64,000 nucleotides of DNA from JAXLQL01 sp046331625 (GTDB lineage Bacteria > Acidobacteriota > Terriglobia > Bryobacterales > Bryobacteraceae). A model generated the notes under the pieces. The model was not told where the DNA came from. It saw only the letters and a program-made list of their open reading frames with translations, and ran no database searches. Location: assembly GCA_046331625.1 (NCBI GenBank), contig JAXLQL010000004.1, positions 186,001-250,000 on the forward strand, written 5' to 3'. The position numbers and the translations under genes are program-made. Shown here in pieces: positions 49,091-57,323 of this stretch (position 1 is the stretch's first letter; every line of letters starts with the position of its first letter).

Positions 49091-50281
49091 ATGCGCTCGG
49101 CCGATCGTGTACTTTCGATGCTCGCTCTGCTCGCCGTCATCACCTACGTCGATCGGGTATGCATTTCCGTCGCGGGTCCACGGATGCAGCGCGAACTCGA
49201 CATCGGTCCGGAACAATGGGGTTGGGTGACCGGAGCGTTCGCACTCGCCTACGCTTTGTTCGAGATCCCGAGTGGACGAATGGGAGATCGCTTCGGTCCG
49301 CGCCGCGTGCTGACTCGAATCGTCTGCTGGTGGTCCATGTTCACCGCGGCAACCGGAGCGGTCAGCGGTTTTCGTTCGCTGGTGGCCGCGCGCTTTTGCT
49401 TCGGGGCCGGCGAGAGCGGCGCGTTTCCGAACATGTCCACGGTGGTTTCGAGCCGATTCCCAGCGGAACGACGGGCCCGCGCCTTCGGCGTGATCTGGAC
49501 CGCGAGCCAACTCGGCGCCGCGTTGGCCCCTGCGCTCGTCATACCGGTCCAGGTGTACTACGGATGGCGTGCTTCATTTTTTCTGTTCGCATCGGTGGGC
49601 GTGATCTGGGGTGTCGCGTGGCATCGCTGGTATCGCGATATCGAAACCAGCGGACCCAGGGTGACTCTCCCTTGGCGAACCGTTGCGGCCAACAAGAACG
49701 TTCGCGCGTTGATGGGCGTCGCTTTCTGCTTTTGCTACGCCATGTACTTCTTCCTCGCGTGGCTGCCGACCTATCTCGCCAAAGCCAGGGGCTTCAGCGA
49801 ACGCCAATTGGCGTGGTCGACGATTCCGTTTCTGCTCGGTGCTGCGGCCAACGGCCTCGGCGGAATCGCCGGTGATGCGCTCGTCTCCCGCTTCGGGTTG
49901 GCTCGGGGCCGGCGCTCGGTGGGGTTCGGAGGATTGGCTGTGGCGCTGATCTGCATCTGCTGTGCTCTCACAGTGCGGACTCCCGCACCATCATTGACGC
50001 TGCTGTCGCTCGCTTATGCGGGCCTCGCGTTTCAGCAGCCCGCGGTGTGGTCTGTGTGTGTCGATATCGGCAGAGAATCGTCGGGAACCGTTTCGGGCTT
50101 CATGAACACAGCCGCTCAGGCGGGTTCATTCGCGTTCTCGATTTCCTACGGCTACTTGGTGCAACGCACTGCTGATTACGATCTCAGTCTGCTTCCGGCC
50201 ATGCTCTTGCTCGGAGTGGGGATTCTGCTTTGGACCCGAGTCGACGCCGCTATGCCGGTGTCAGAACGACACGGCCCGTGA
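49091..50281 (+). CDS. MFS transporter, anion:cation symporter-like
   Basis: A 396-residue protein with about twelve hydrophobic helices. The start reads MRSADRVLSMLALLAVITYV; the helix 2-3 loop GRMGDRFGPRRVLT is the MFS signature (G-R-x-x-D-x-x-G-x-R). TYVDRVCISVAGPRMQREL and FPNMSTVVSSRFPAERRARA are typical of the ACS family (sugar acid or organic-anion carriers), including ExuT/GudP relatives. It is divergent from the A-PCP-TE gene, so it may export its product or import a precursor. Its last ten codons run into sequence homologous to the 3' end of the downstream alcohol dehydrogenase gene, so the C-terminus is chimeric. Confidence 0.85.
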   Translation: MRSADRVLSMLALLAVITYVDRVCISVAGPRMQRELDIGPEQWGWVTGAFALAYALFEIPSGRMGDRFGPRRVLTRIVCWWSMFTAATGAVSGFRSLVAARFCFGAGESGAFPNMSTVVSSRFPAERRARAFGVIWTASQLGAALAPALVIPVQVYYGWRASFFLFASVGVIWGVAWHRWYRDIETSGPRVTLPWRTVAANKNVRALMGVAFCFCYAMYFFLAWLPTYLAKARGFSERQLAWSTIPFLLGAAANGLGGIAGDALVSRFGLARGRRSVGFGGLAVALICICCALTVRTPAPSLTLLSLAYAGLAFQQPAVWSVCVDIGRESSGTVSGFMNTAAQAGSFAFSISYGYLVQRTADYDLSLLPAMLLLGVGILLWTRVDAAMPVSERHGP

Positions 50282-50551
50282 TTTGGCCTTTGCGCATGCG
50301 CTCGAAGACCGCTCCGACTTCGGCGAGCGGCTGCGTCTCCTGTCGGCACCGGACCTTTCCTTGCGCGGCCAGTTCGAGCAGTTCCGACAAGTCTTGCCGC
50401 GTGCCCACGGCCGAGGCCACGATCCGGATCTCGCCGGCGACGAGAGACACCGCCGAAACAGGAATCGGGTCCGCCGGCATGCCCACCACGGCGAGCGTTC
50501 CACCTTTGCGCACGCAGGCAAGCGCGGTCTCGTATGCGGCTTTGGCCGCTA
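50250..50551 (-). pseudogene. Duplicate 3' fragment of the alcohol dehydrogenase gene
   Basis: On the minus strand the fragment encodes RKGGTLAVVGMPADPIPVSA, then TRQDLSELLELAAQGKVRC and RMRKGQITGRVVLTPA and a stop. This matches the C-terminal 95 residues of the full gene at 51776-52792 at roughly 90 percent by eye over about 290 bases. There is no upstream half. It ends at about 50551, where kgd-like sequence begins. No start gives a full Zn-site domain, so it is non-functional. Confidence 0.9.
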
Positions 50552-50762
50552 TCCGTGCGCGTGATCAGCGACTTCATTCAGCCGCTGCTCGACGGGTCAC
50601 GGTGGCGATTGCATTTCCTCGGCCCTCCGGATAGCGCGCCCAGCCAACGGATCGTAGAAGACGCACGAGAAGGAACAGAACATCATCGACTCGCAGTTCG
50701 CGGAAGCCCAAGCGGTTCCGGTACGGCGTGTGCGTGTAGTGCGGCGGAACACGGTGAAATAG
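50552..50762 (+). pseudogene. Duplicate 3' fragment of kgd
   Basis: The fragment reads VISDFIQPLLDGSRWRL, matching the last 70 codons of kgd (46342-46559) at about 80 percent by eye. The frame changes by an indel after SAPSQ. The last part reads KTHEKEQNIIDSQFAEAQ and VRRVRVVRRNTVK in the correct kgd frame after an in-frame TAG (TAC in kgd). It ends with the same stop position. No function is possible. Confidence 0.88.
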
Positions 50763-50834
50763 GGCTCATCGGGAAGCGTCTCAGGGGAACTCCGTACTGA
50801 AGGCCCAGCCGGAGGCGGACGATGGATTCTTTGC

Positions 50835-51758
50835 ATGAGTTACTCGCAGGGTGGAGACCGTGCGGGCTGGTCCCGCTCCGAGTGGCTGTCACTGCTCAGC
50901 CTGATCGTCACCATTGTCGCCGGAGTTGCCGCCTGGCTGGTGGTTCCGGAGATTCGGCGATCGCTGGCCCTGCGCGACGAACCAGCCCCCGCTCCGGTCC
51001 AGGTGGTGCAGGCCGCAAGCCCGACTGTCCCGGCTTCTCAGCCTTCGGTTGCGCCCTCTCCTGCAGAGCCGGTCAGTCCGCCGGTAGAGAACAAGGCCGA
51101 GTCGACACCAGCGCAGGCGACCGAACCGGCACCAATCCAAACGACGTCGTCGAGCACGCCAGCGGTACAACCGAGTCCAACGCGTCAAGACAACGGACTG
51201 ATTCCCGTGTCGCAGTGGAGCGTGATCGATCAATACCGCGTTCCGGCCGGTGGGGTCTCGGCGCCATCGCCGACAGCCGCGCCAATGCGGCCCATTCGGC
51301 AGTCATCGATTCGTCAAGTGGCGGAAACCGAGTTCGCCGTCATGCTGACGCATCGGGACACTTGGTACGACACTGGGATTCCGGTCATCACGAATACACG
51401 CTTCTTCGTAGCGTCGCCGGAGAATCGGGCGGCGTACATAGTTTCGACAGCAGACCGAACGTTTTTCGGGCGGCACTCGGCGTTGTTGGGAGCTCAAGCA
51501 AACTTCGAGTTCAGCGAATTGAACCGCCTCGATACGATCCCGGCTGGCCGGTCCCTCCGAGACACCGTGAAGCTGAGAATCGCGGACGACTGTCCGCTGG
51601 ATACCGTGAACCTCAGTGTGAAGTGGTTCGACAGCGATTGGATGTGGGAAGATGGCGACCGAGTTCCGCACTTGAGATCGCAACACCGTGAAACTGAGGC
51701 GTGGCGGCAGGAACAGATGCGGAGAATTGGCGTCGCCCCGGCTTCCTCCCTGCAATAG
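50835..51758 (+). CDS. Hypothetical membrane-anchored protein
   Basis: A 307-residue protein beginning MSYSQGGDRAGWSRSEWLSL with one membrane helix (about 18-36, LLSLIVTIVAGVAAWLVVP). A Pro/Ala/Ser/Thr-rich linker (about 47-125) follows, then a globular domain with QSSIRQVAETEFAVMLTHRD, FFVASPENRAAYIVSTADRT and LADNVNL-like segments (VKLRIADDCPLDTVNLSVKW). I recognise no family. The Asp-rich beta pattern could be an Ig-like fold, but this is weak. It is convergent with the alcohol dehydrogenase gene 17 bases away and probably belongs to the original neighbourhood downstream of kgd. Confidence 0.65.
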   Translation: MSYSQGGDRAGWSRSEWLSLLSLIVTIVAGVAAWLVVPEIRRSLALRDEPAPAPVQVVQAASPTVPASQPSVAPSPAEPVSPPVENKAESTPAQATEPAPIQTTSSSTPAVQPSPTRQDNGLIPVSQWSVIDQYRVPAGGVSAPSPTAAPMRPIRQSSIRQVAETEFAVMLTHRDTWYDTGIPVITNTRFFVASPENRAAYIVSTADRTFFGRHSALLGAQANFEFSELNRLDTIPAGRSLRDTVKLRIADDCPLDTVNLSVKWFDSDWMWEDGDRVPHLRSQHRETEAWRQEQMRRIGVAPASSLQ

Positions 51759-51775
51759 CGGAATTGCGACACCGG

Positions 51776-52792
51776 CTACGGCGTCAACACGACGCGACCC
51801 GTGATCTGCCCCTTTCGCATTCGCTCGAACACCGCTCCGACTTCGGCGAGCGGCTGCGTCTCTTGTCTGCACCGAACCTTGCCCTGAGCGGCCAGTTCGA
51901 GCAGTTCGCACAAGTCTTGCCGCGTGCCCACGGCCGAGGCCACGATCCGGATCTCGCCGGCGACGAGAGACACCGCCGAAACAGGAATCGGTTCCGCCGG
52001 CATGCCCACCACGGCGAGCGTTCCACCTTTGCGAACGCTGGCAAGCGCAGTCTCGTACGCGGCTTTGGCGGCCGCCGTCACGATCACCACATGCGCGCCG
52101 CCCAGTGCGCGGATCGCTTTGCGCGGTTGCTCTTTCGATGAGTCAATGACGTGATCGGCGCCGCATTCTTTCGCCAGCGCGAGCTTCTCTTCGGCGACAT
52201 CCACTGCGATGACAGTAGCGCCCTTCGCCTTGCCCACCTGGATCGCCAAGTGGCCGAGCCCGCCGACACCGAACACGGCCAGCCTCTGCCCAGCAGCGAG
52301 ATCCGCCTTTTTCAGCGCCCTGTAGACCGTAAGCCCCGCGCACAGCAACGGCGCGGCTTCGGCCAGGTCGAGCGCATCGGGAATGCGCGCCACGTGGCTC
52401 GATTTTGCTTTGAGGAACTCCGCGTAGCCGCCATCCACGCTGACGCCGGTGATGGTCTGCTTTCCGCACAATGTCTCGCGGCCGCTCTTGCAGTATTCGC
52501 ATTCGCCGCAGGTCCAGTGAAGCCAGGGAACGCCAACGCGATCACCGGGCTTCAGATCGCCCGCATTTTCGCCGTCTGATTCGACGACGCCCGTCACCTC
52601 GTGCCCGAGCACCAACGGGATCTTCGTGATGGGCTTGAGCAAGTCCCAGTCGCCATCGGCGAGGTGAAGGTCCGAGTGGCAGACGCCGCAGGCGTGGACA
52701 CGGATGACCACTTCACCGGGCCCCGCTTCCGGGCGCGCGACCTCTTCCACGGCGGGTGTGACGCCGAACTCACGCAGGACGGCTGCTTTCAT
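51776..52792 (-). CDS. Zinc-dependent alcohol dehydrogenase (AdhP-type)
   Basis: A 338-residue medium-chain dehydrogenase oxidising alcohols with NAD(P)+. Catalytic zinc ligands are in ACGVCHSDLH and GHEVTGVV; the structural zinc loop is CGECEYCKSGRETLC. The nucleotide fold shows GVGGLGHLAIQVGKAKG. The length and start (MKAAVLREFG) match AdhP. Its 3' end occurs again as a fragment 1.2 kb upstream. The gene is convergent with the hypothetical gene at 50835-51758, with a divergent TolC-like gene 39 bases beyond its start. Confidence 0.9.
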   Translation of the reverse strand: MKAAVLREFGVTPAVEEVARPEAGPGEVVIRVHACGVCHSDLHLADGDWDLLKPITKIPLVLGHEVTGVVESDGENAGDLKPGDRVGVPWLHWTCGECEYCKSGRETLCGKQTITGVSVDGGYAEFLKAKSSHVARIPDALDLAEAAPLLCAGLTVYRALKKADLAAGQRLAVFGVGGLGHLAIQVGKAKGATVIAVDVAEEKLALAKECGADHVIDSSKEQPRKAIRALGGAHVVIVTAAAKAAYETALASVRKGGTLAVVGMPAEPIPVSAVSLVAGEIRIVASAVGTRQDLCELLELAAQGKVRCRQETQPLAEVGAVFERMRKGQITGRVVLTP

Positions 52793-52831
52793 GAGCCTCT
52801 TATTTTGTCACAGCCGTGCGATCCTGCCAGT

Positions 52832-54109
52832 ATGAAGAACATCGTTCTGGTCGCGGCCTCATGCGCCGCGCTCGCGGCGGAAACGCACACGCTTTCGCTG
52901 CGCCAAACGGCCGAACTTGCGCTAAAACAAAGTCCCGAAGCTTTGTTGTCGCGGATCGACGAGCGGAAAGCCGCGCTCGACACGCAAGTGGCACGCGACC
53001 CCTTCATCCCCAAGGTCTACGCGGGCAGCGGACTGGCCTACTCGACGGGATTCCCGATGTCGATCGAAGGCTCGGCGCCGAGCATCCTGCAGGCGCGCGG
53101 AGTGGCGAGTCTCTACAACAAACCGCAGCGGCTTCGGATCGAGCAAGCGAAGGAAGCGCAGCGTGGCGCCGGGTTGGAAGGGCAGGTGTCGCGCGAAGCA
53201 GCGGCCTATCGCGCCATGGAGCTGTTCCTCGACCTCGAGCATCGCCACAAGCTGGCTTCGCTGGCGCGGCGTCAAGTGGAGAGCGCGCGCAAGGTGGAGG
53301 AGGTGACGAAGGTGCGCGTGGAGGAGGGACGCGAGCTCCCGGTGGAGGCCAAGCGCGCAGCGCTCGAACTGGCCAAGGCGGAGCACCGCGTGGCACAGCT
53401 CGAGTCGGTTCTTGACCAGACGGGCGTGATGCTCGCTTCGGCGCTCGGGTTCGCGCCAGGTGATCGCGTGATGCCTACCGAAGAAGAGCGCGCGGTGAGC
53501 GAGACTCCGGAATCCGAAGACGCGGCCGCGAGCCAGGCACTCGCCAACAATGTGGAACTGCGGCGGCTGGAATCGGCGCTTGCGGCCAAGGGCATCGCCG
53601 TGCAGGCCGAGCGCGCGGCGCGCTATCCGCAGATCGACCTGGTGGCGCAATACGCGCTGCTCGGCAAGTTCAATCACTACGAGGACTTCTTCCGCAAGTT
53701 CCAGCGCCACAACGGGCAGTTCGGGATGTCGATCCAGGTGCCGCTGTTTCTCGGGTCCACGGTGGAGGCGCGCGCGGCGCAAGCGGAGAGCGAGGTGGCG
53801 CGGCTCCGCATCGAGACGTCGCGCACGCGCAGCCGGATCCAGGCCGAAACAATTTCGCGCTTTCATGATTTACGCAACGCCGAGGGTGGGCGCAAGGTGG
53901 CGCGGCTCGATCTCGACGTCGCGCGCGACCAGCTTTCGGTGGAACTGGCCAAGCTCGACGAGGGCCGTTCGTCATTGCGCCAGGTGGAACAGCTCCGGAT
54001 GGTGGAGCAGGAAAAGTGGATCGCATACTGGGACGCCCAGCACTCGGTGGAAACGGCCCGGCTGGCGCTGCTCGAACGCACCGGCGGTTTGCTCGCGTCA
54101 CTTCGCTGA
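52832..54109 (+). CDS. TolC-family outer-membrane efflux protein
   Basis: A 425-residue protein with signal peptide MKNIVLVAASCAALAAE. TolC-like order: LSLRQTAELALKQSPEALLS, then long coiled helices of two repeated halves (EEVTKVRVEEGRELPVEAKR; RRLESALAAKGIAVQAERAA), and a beta part with YPQIDLVAQYALLG and FGMSIQVPLFLGS. It should form trimers as the outer channel of a tripartite exporter or secretion system. No inner-membrane partner or membrane-fusion protein is adjacent. The start ATG at 52832 follows a 39-base gap from the adh start. Confidence 0.85.
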   Translation: MKNIVLVAASCAALAAETHTLSLRQTAELALKQSPEALLSRIDERKAALDTQVARDPFIPKVYAGSGLAYSTGFPMSIEGSAPSILQARGVASLYNKPQRLRIEQAKEAQRGAGLEGQVSREAAAYRAMELFLDLEHRHKLASLARRQVESARKVEEVTKVRVEEGRELPVEAKRAALELAKAEHRVAQLESVLDQTGVMLASALGFAPGDRVMPTEEERAVSETPESEDAAASQALANNVELRRLESALAAKGIAVQAERAARYPQIDLVAQYALLGKFNHYEDFFRKFQRHNGQFGMSIQVPLFLGSTVEARAAQAESEVARLRIETSRTRSRIQAETISRFHDLRNAEGGRKVARLDLDVARDQLSVELAKLDEGRSSLRQVEQLRMVEQEKWIAYWDAQHSVETARLALLERTGGLLASLR

Positions 54110-54136
54110 GCGGCATTCTGGTGTAACGTGGAGCTT

Positions 54137-54793
54137 ATGAGTGACTCTCCGATATCGCTGCCCAAGATCGGCGACACGGCCCCTGACTTTACCGCCGTCA
54201 CTACGCATCACGCTGCCATGCGTTTCAGCGAGTGGCAAAGCGGCGACTGGGTGGTCTTCTTCTCCCACCCGGCCGACTTCACTCCCGTGTGCACCACGGA
54301 ATTGAGCGAATTCGCCCGACGCACCGCGGAATTCGCTGCCCTCAACACCAAGCTGATCGGACTCAGCGTTGACAGCATCCATTCGCACCTGGCATGGCTG
54401 CAGAACATGAAAGAAAAACTCGGCGTCGATATTCCGTACCCGATGATCGCCGACCTCGACATGAAGGTGGCGCATGCGTTCGGCATGATCCACCCAGGCG
54501 CGAGCGCCACGGCCACCGTGCGCGCCGTGTTCATTATCGATCCCAAGCGCGTGATCCGCGCGTTGGTCTACTATCCGATGAATGCGGGGCGCAACGTCGA
54601 TGAGATCCTGCGGCTGGTCACGGCTCTGCAGACGACCGATCAACACTCCTGCGCCACGCCAGTGAATTGGCGGCCCGGGGACAAGGTGGTGGTTCCGCCG
54701 CCCAAGACGGTGGCCGATGTGGAAGAGCGGCTGAGCCATCAAGGCAAAGACTACGACGTTTGGGATTTCTATCTGAGCCTGCGAGAGCTGTAG
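54137..54793 (+). CDS. 1-Cys peroxiredoxin (Prx6-type)
   Basis: A 218-residue peroxide reductase. The ATG at 54137 has GGAG upstream; a GTG three codons earlier is less likely. The peroxidatic Cys is C52 in HPADFTPVCTTEL, followed by NTKLIGLSVDSIHSHLAWL. The C-terminal part (AGRNVDEILRLVTALQTTDQ, VPPPKTVADVEERLSHQG) matches the long Prx6/AhpC-like family. C175 in QHSCATPVNW is the only later Cys, so a 1-Cys mechanism or external thiol is probable. It detoxifies H2O2 and organic peroxides in the cytoplasm. It is 27 bases after the TolC-like gene. Confidence 0.9.
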   Translation: MSDSPISLPKIGDTAPDFTAVTTHHAAMRFSEWQSGDWVVFFSHPADFTPVCTTELSEFARRTAEFAALNTKLIGLSVDSIHSHLAWLQNMKEKLGVDIPYPMIADLDMKVAHAFGMIHPGASATATVRAVFIIDPKRVIRALVYYPMNAGRNVDEILRLVTALQTTDQHSCATPVNWRPGDKVVVPPPKTVADVEERLSHQGKDYDVWDFYLSLREL

Positions 54794-54794
54794 C

Positions 54795-55226
54795 TCAATA
54801 CTTCGAATAGACAAGGACTTCGTTCCTCTTGCGGCCAAACGCATAGTTGCTTAGCGCCCCCACCCCCGCGCCCACGGCACCGGAGAACGGGACGAAGCCT
54901 TTGACGATGTCTCCTTTCGAGTACACCCAGGCTCCGAAGAGGAGCCCAACACCGGCGCCGATGGCCGTCGCTACGGCGATGTTCTTGCCCCTCGCGTGCG
55001 AGACGAATCGGTAGACGCGTGCCACCTGGGAGCGCTCGATCTCCATCGCCTTGCCGCGGTGAACGACCGTGAGCTTCGTGTCAGAGACAGAATCGAGCCT
55101 TCCCTTGATAGATCGCTTTCGACCCGAGTCCACGCGGATCTCGTCTCCCTGCGACACCTGCTCCTGAATTGCACTCCATTGGGCGCTTGCCACAGCCACT
55201 GTCGCAATCAATAGAACGACGTGCAT
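54795..55226 (-). CDS. Hypothetical exported protein
   Basis: A 143-residue protein with a signal peptide (MHVVLLIATVAVASAQ). A beta-rich RNA/ligand-like stretch follows: DEIRVDSGRKRSIKGRLDSV, LTVVHRGKAMEIERSQVAR. Two hydrophobic stretches are then glycine-rich (IAVATAIGAGVGLLFGAWVY, GFVPFSGAVGAGVGALSN), possibly a hairpin in the membrane. This layout is seen in several acidobacterial small membrane proteins; no function is known. It converges with the peroxiredoxin gene. Confidence 0.7.
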   Translation of the reverse strand: MHVVLLIATVAVASAQWSAIQEQVSQGDEIRVDSGRKRSIKGRLDSVSDTKLTVVHRGKAMEIERSQVARVYRFVSHARGKNIAVATAIGAGVGLLFGAWVYSKGDIVKGFVPFSGAVGAGVGALSNYAFGRKRNEVLVYSKY

Positions 55227-55293
55227 TACATCGTGGCCAGCACGCCACGGGCCATGTCCGGTGGATTACGTTCTCCGAGCCCCTTGGCGAGTG

Positions 55294-56616
55294 CTACTTT
55301 CCGATCAGCAGAATCCTGACATCCATCACGTTCGTGCGCGTTGGACCCGTCTTCACCAAATCCCCGAGCGCATCGAAGAAGTGGTAGGAATCGTTGCGGC
55401 GCAGGAAGTCCGCGGCGTCCAGGCCTTGCTTGCGGGCGCGAGCGAACGTGACGCCATCAGCGATCGCGCCGGCCGCATCCGTGGGACCATCGGTTCCATC
55501 AGTGCCCCCGCTGAACACCACCGTGTCGCGCGCGCCATCGAGATCGATCGCCGCAGCCAAGACGAACTCCTGATTGCGGCCCCCGAGCCCGGCGCCGCGA
55601 ATCGTCACCGTGGTCTCGCCGCCCGAGATGATGCAGGCAGGCGCTCGAACCGGCTGCCCCGACAAACGGACCTCGCGTGCGATCGCGGCGTGCATGCGCG
55701 CGACATCTCGGGTCTCGCCTTCGATCAGCGTCGAAAGCACGAGAGTCTTGTATCCGAGCGCGCGAGCCTTTTCCGCTGCCGCATCCACGGCGAGCCGGCA
55801 ACTACCTACCACCAGTCCCTGTGCATGCGCGAACGCGGGGTCGCCTTGCTTCGGTGTTTCGGTTGCGTTGCCGGCGCGGCCTTCGAGCAAGCGGTCGCGC
55901 ACGGCATTGGGAAGGCGCTGCGCCAATTCGAACTTCTCGATGATGCGCAACGCGTCTTCGAACGTGGACGCGTCTGGAACGGTGGGTCCGGAGCCGATCA
56001 CATCCACGGGGTCGCCGATCACGTCGCTCAGCATCAGCGTCACCACGGTGGCGGGCGCCGCGAGCCGGGCGAGTTGTCCGCCTTTGAACGCGGAAACATG
56101 TTTGCGGACCGTGTTGATCTCGTGAATGTTCGCGCCGCATTCGAGCAGCAGTCGCGTTGTCTGCTGCTTTTCGGCCAGCGTGATGGGCGGCACTGGGAAC
56201 GGCGTGAGCGCCGAGGCTCCGCCGGAGATGAGGAAGATGACGAGGTCACCGGCTTCGGCTTGCTCGGCCATGTGTGCGATCGCTCGTGCGCCTTCCACGC
56301 CCGCGTCATCTGGCACGGGATGTCCGCACTCGTGTACGTGGATGCGCTTCAGCTTGGCGCCGTGTCCGTACTTGGTGTTGATCCAGCCGCTTTTGATGCG
56401 TGCGCCGAGTGTGCGTTCCACGGCCTGGGCCATGGCGGCCGAAGCCTTCCCTGCCCCCAGTACATATATGTTGCGGAAACTCGCGAGCGGGTAGCGCCGC
56501 TTGCCGACCCACAGCGTGCCGCCGTCGCGCCGGAGGAAACGCTGCACGGCTTGCACAGGGTCGGCAGCTTTCAAAGATGCGCGAAACATAGCGAGAGCGT
56601 CGGAGCGGAGTGACAT
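55294..56616 (-). CDS. Glycerate 2-kinase (DUF4147/MOFRL)
   Basis: A 440-residue kinase producing 2-phosphoglycerate from glycerate and ATP. The N-terminal DUF4147 domain has VLGAGKASAAMAQAVERTLG, HVHECGHPVPDDAGVEGARA and LVIFLISGGASAL. The C-terminal MOFRL domain carries IISGGETTVTIRGAGLGGRN, QEFVLAAAI and SGGTDGTDGPTDAAGAIADG. These match GckA/TtuD-type kinases. Length is normal. It probably acts in glyoxylate/hydroxypyruvate or sugar-acid metabolism, but no pathway gene is adjacent. It is divergent from the PhyH-like gene. Confidence 0.92.
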   Translation of the reverse strand: MSLRSDALAMFRASLKAADPVQAVQRFLRRDGGTLWVGKRRYPLASFRNIYVLGAGKASAAMAQAVERTLGARIKSGWINTKYGHGAKLKRIHVHECGHPVPDDAGVEGARAIAHMAEQAEAGDLVIFLISGGASALTPFPVPPITLAEKQQTTRLLLECGANIHEINTVRKHVSAFKGGQLARLAAPATVVTLMLSDVIGDPVDVIGSGPTVPDASTFEDALRIIEKFELAQRLPNAVRDRLLEGRAGNATETPKQGDPAFAHAQGLVVGSCRLAVDAAAEKARALGYKTLVLSTLIEGETRDVARMHAAIAREVRLSGQPVRAPACIISGGETTVTIRGAGLGGRNQEFVLAAAIDLDGARDTVVFSGGTDGTDGPTDAAGAIADGVTFARARKQGLDAADFLRRNDSYHFFDALGDLVKTGPTRTNVMDVRILLIGK

Positions 56617-56656
56617 GCGCAGGTCCTATTGTAGGGTGGGCTTATCCTGGGAGTTC

Positions 56657-57319
56657 ATGAACGTCGAGGCGTTCGAGAGGGATGGCTTCGCCGTGGCCGC
56701 AGGCTTGGTCTCGCCCACAGTGATCGAGCGGCTGCGCGCGGCAGTCTCGCACCTCTCGCGCGGACGCCGGTTGCTCGATATTCCGGAGATCGCGGACGCG
56801 GCGCGTGCGCCAGGGGTTCGGGCGGTCATCGAAGCAGTGCTCGGTGTGCGCGCGCGGGCCGTGCGCGGGCTCTTCTTCGACAAAACTCCCGAGGAGAACT
56901 GGGCTGTTCCGTGGCATCAGGATCTGGCGATCGCGGTGCGGCAGCGAGTGAATGCGGCGGGATTTCACGGCTGGTCCATGAAGGCTGGCGTTCCGCATGT
57001 TCATCCTCCGGCGGCGATTCTCGACCAGATGGCCGCGCTCCGAATTCATCTCGACAATTGCGATGAGACCAACGGAGCATTGCGACTGATCGCTGGATCG
57101 CATCGCGCCGGCAAGCTGTCGTCCGCGGCGATCGACGAGATGGTGCACTCGCACCCAGCCGTGCTGCCAGCGCTCGCGGCTGGCGACGCGCTGTTGATGC
57201 GACCGCTGTTGCTGCACGCATCCTCGAAGGCTCGCATGGCAAAGCCACGCCGCGTTGTGCATATCGAGTTCGCTGCGGCGGACCTTCCGGAAGGGCTCGA
57301 TTGGTTCGAAGCGCTGTAG
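56657..57319 (+). CDS. Phytanoyl-CoA dioxygenase-family (PhyH-like) oxygenase
   Basis: A 220-residue non-heme Fe(II)/2-oxoglutarate enzyme. It begins MNVEAFERDGFAVAAGLV, typical for PhyH-like proteins. The 2-His-1-carboxylate set is visible: VPWHQDLAIAV (His and Asp), LLLHASSKA (distal His), followed by RRVVHIEF with the Arg for 2-oxoglutarate. The substrate is unknown. The frame extends upstream out of the domain, and the ATG at 56657 is chosen because the family similarity starts there. Confidence 0.85.
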   Translation: MNVEAFERDGFAVAAGLVSPTVIERLRAAVSHLSRGRRLLDIPEIADAARAPGVRAVIEAVLGVRARAVRGLFFDKTPEENWAVPWHQDLAIAVRQRVNAAGFHGWSMKAGVPHVHPPAAILDQMAALRIHLDNCDETNGALRLIAGSHRAGKLSSAAIDEMVHSHPAVLPALAAGDALLMRPLLLHASSKARMAKPRRVVHIEFAAADLPEGLDWFEAL

Positions 57320-57323
57320 CTGC

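Noticed and set aside
55261..56613. 450-residue frame opposite glycerate 2-kinase
   Set aside because: Antisense shadow; no similarity, whereas the minus-strand kinase motifs are complete.
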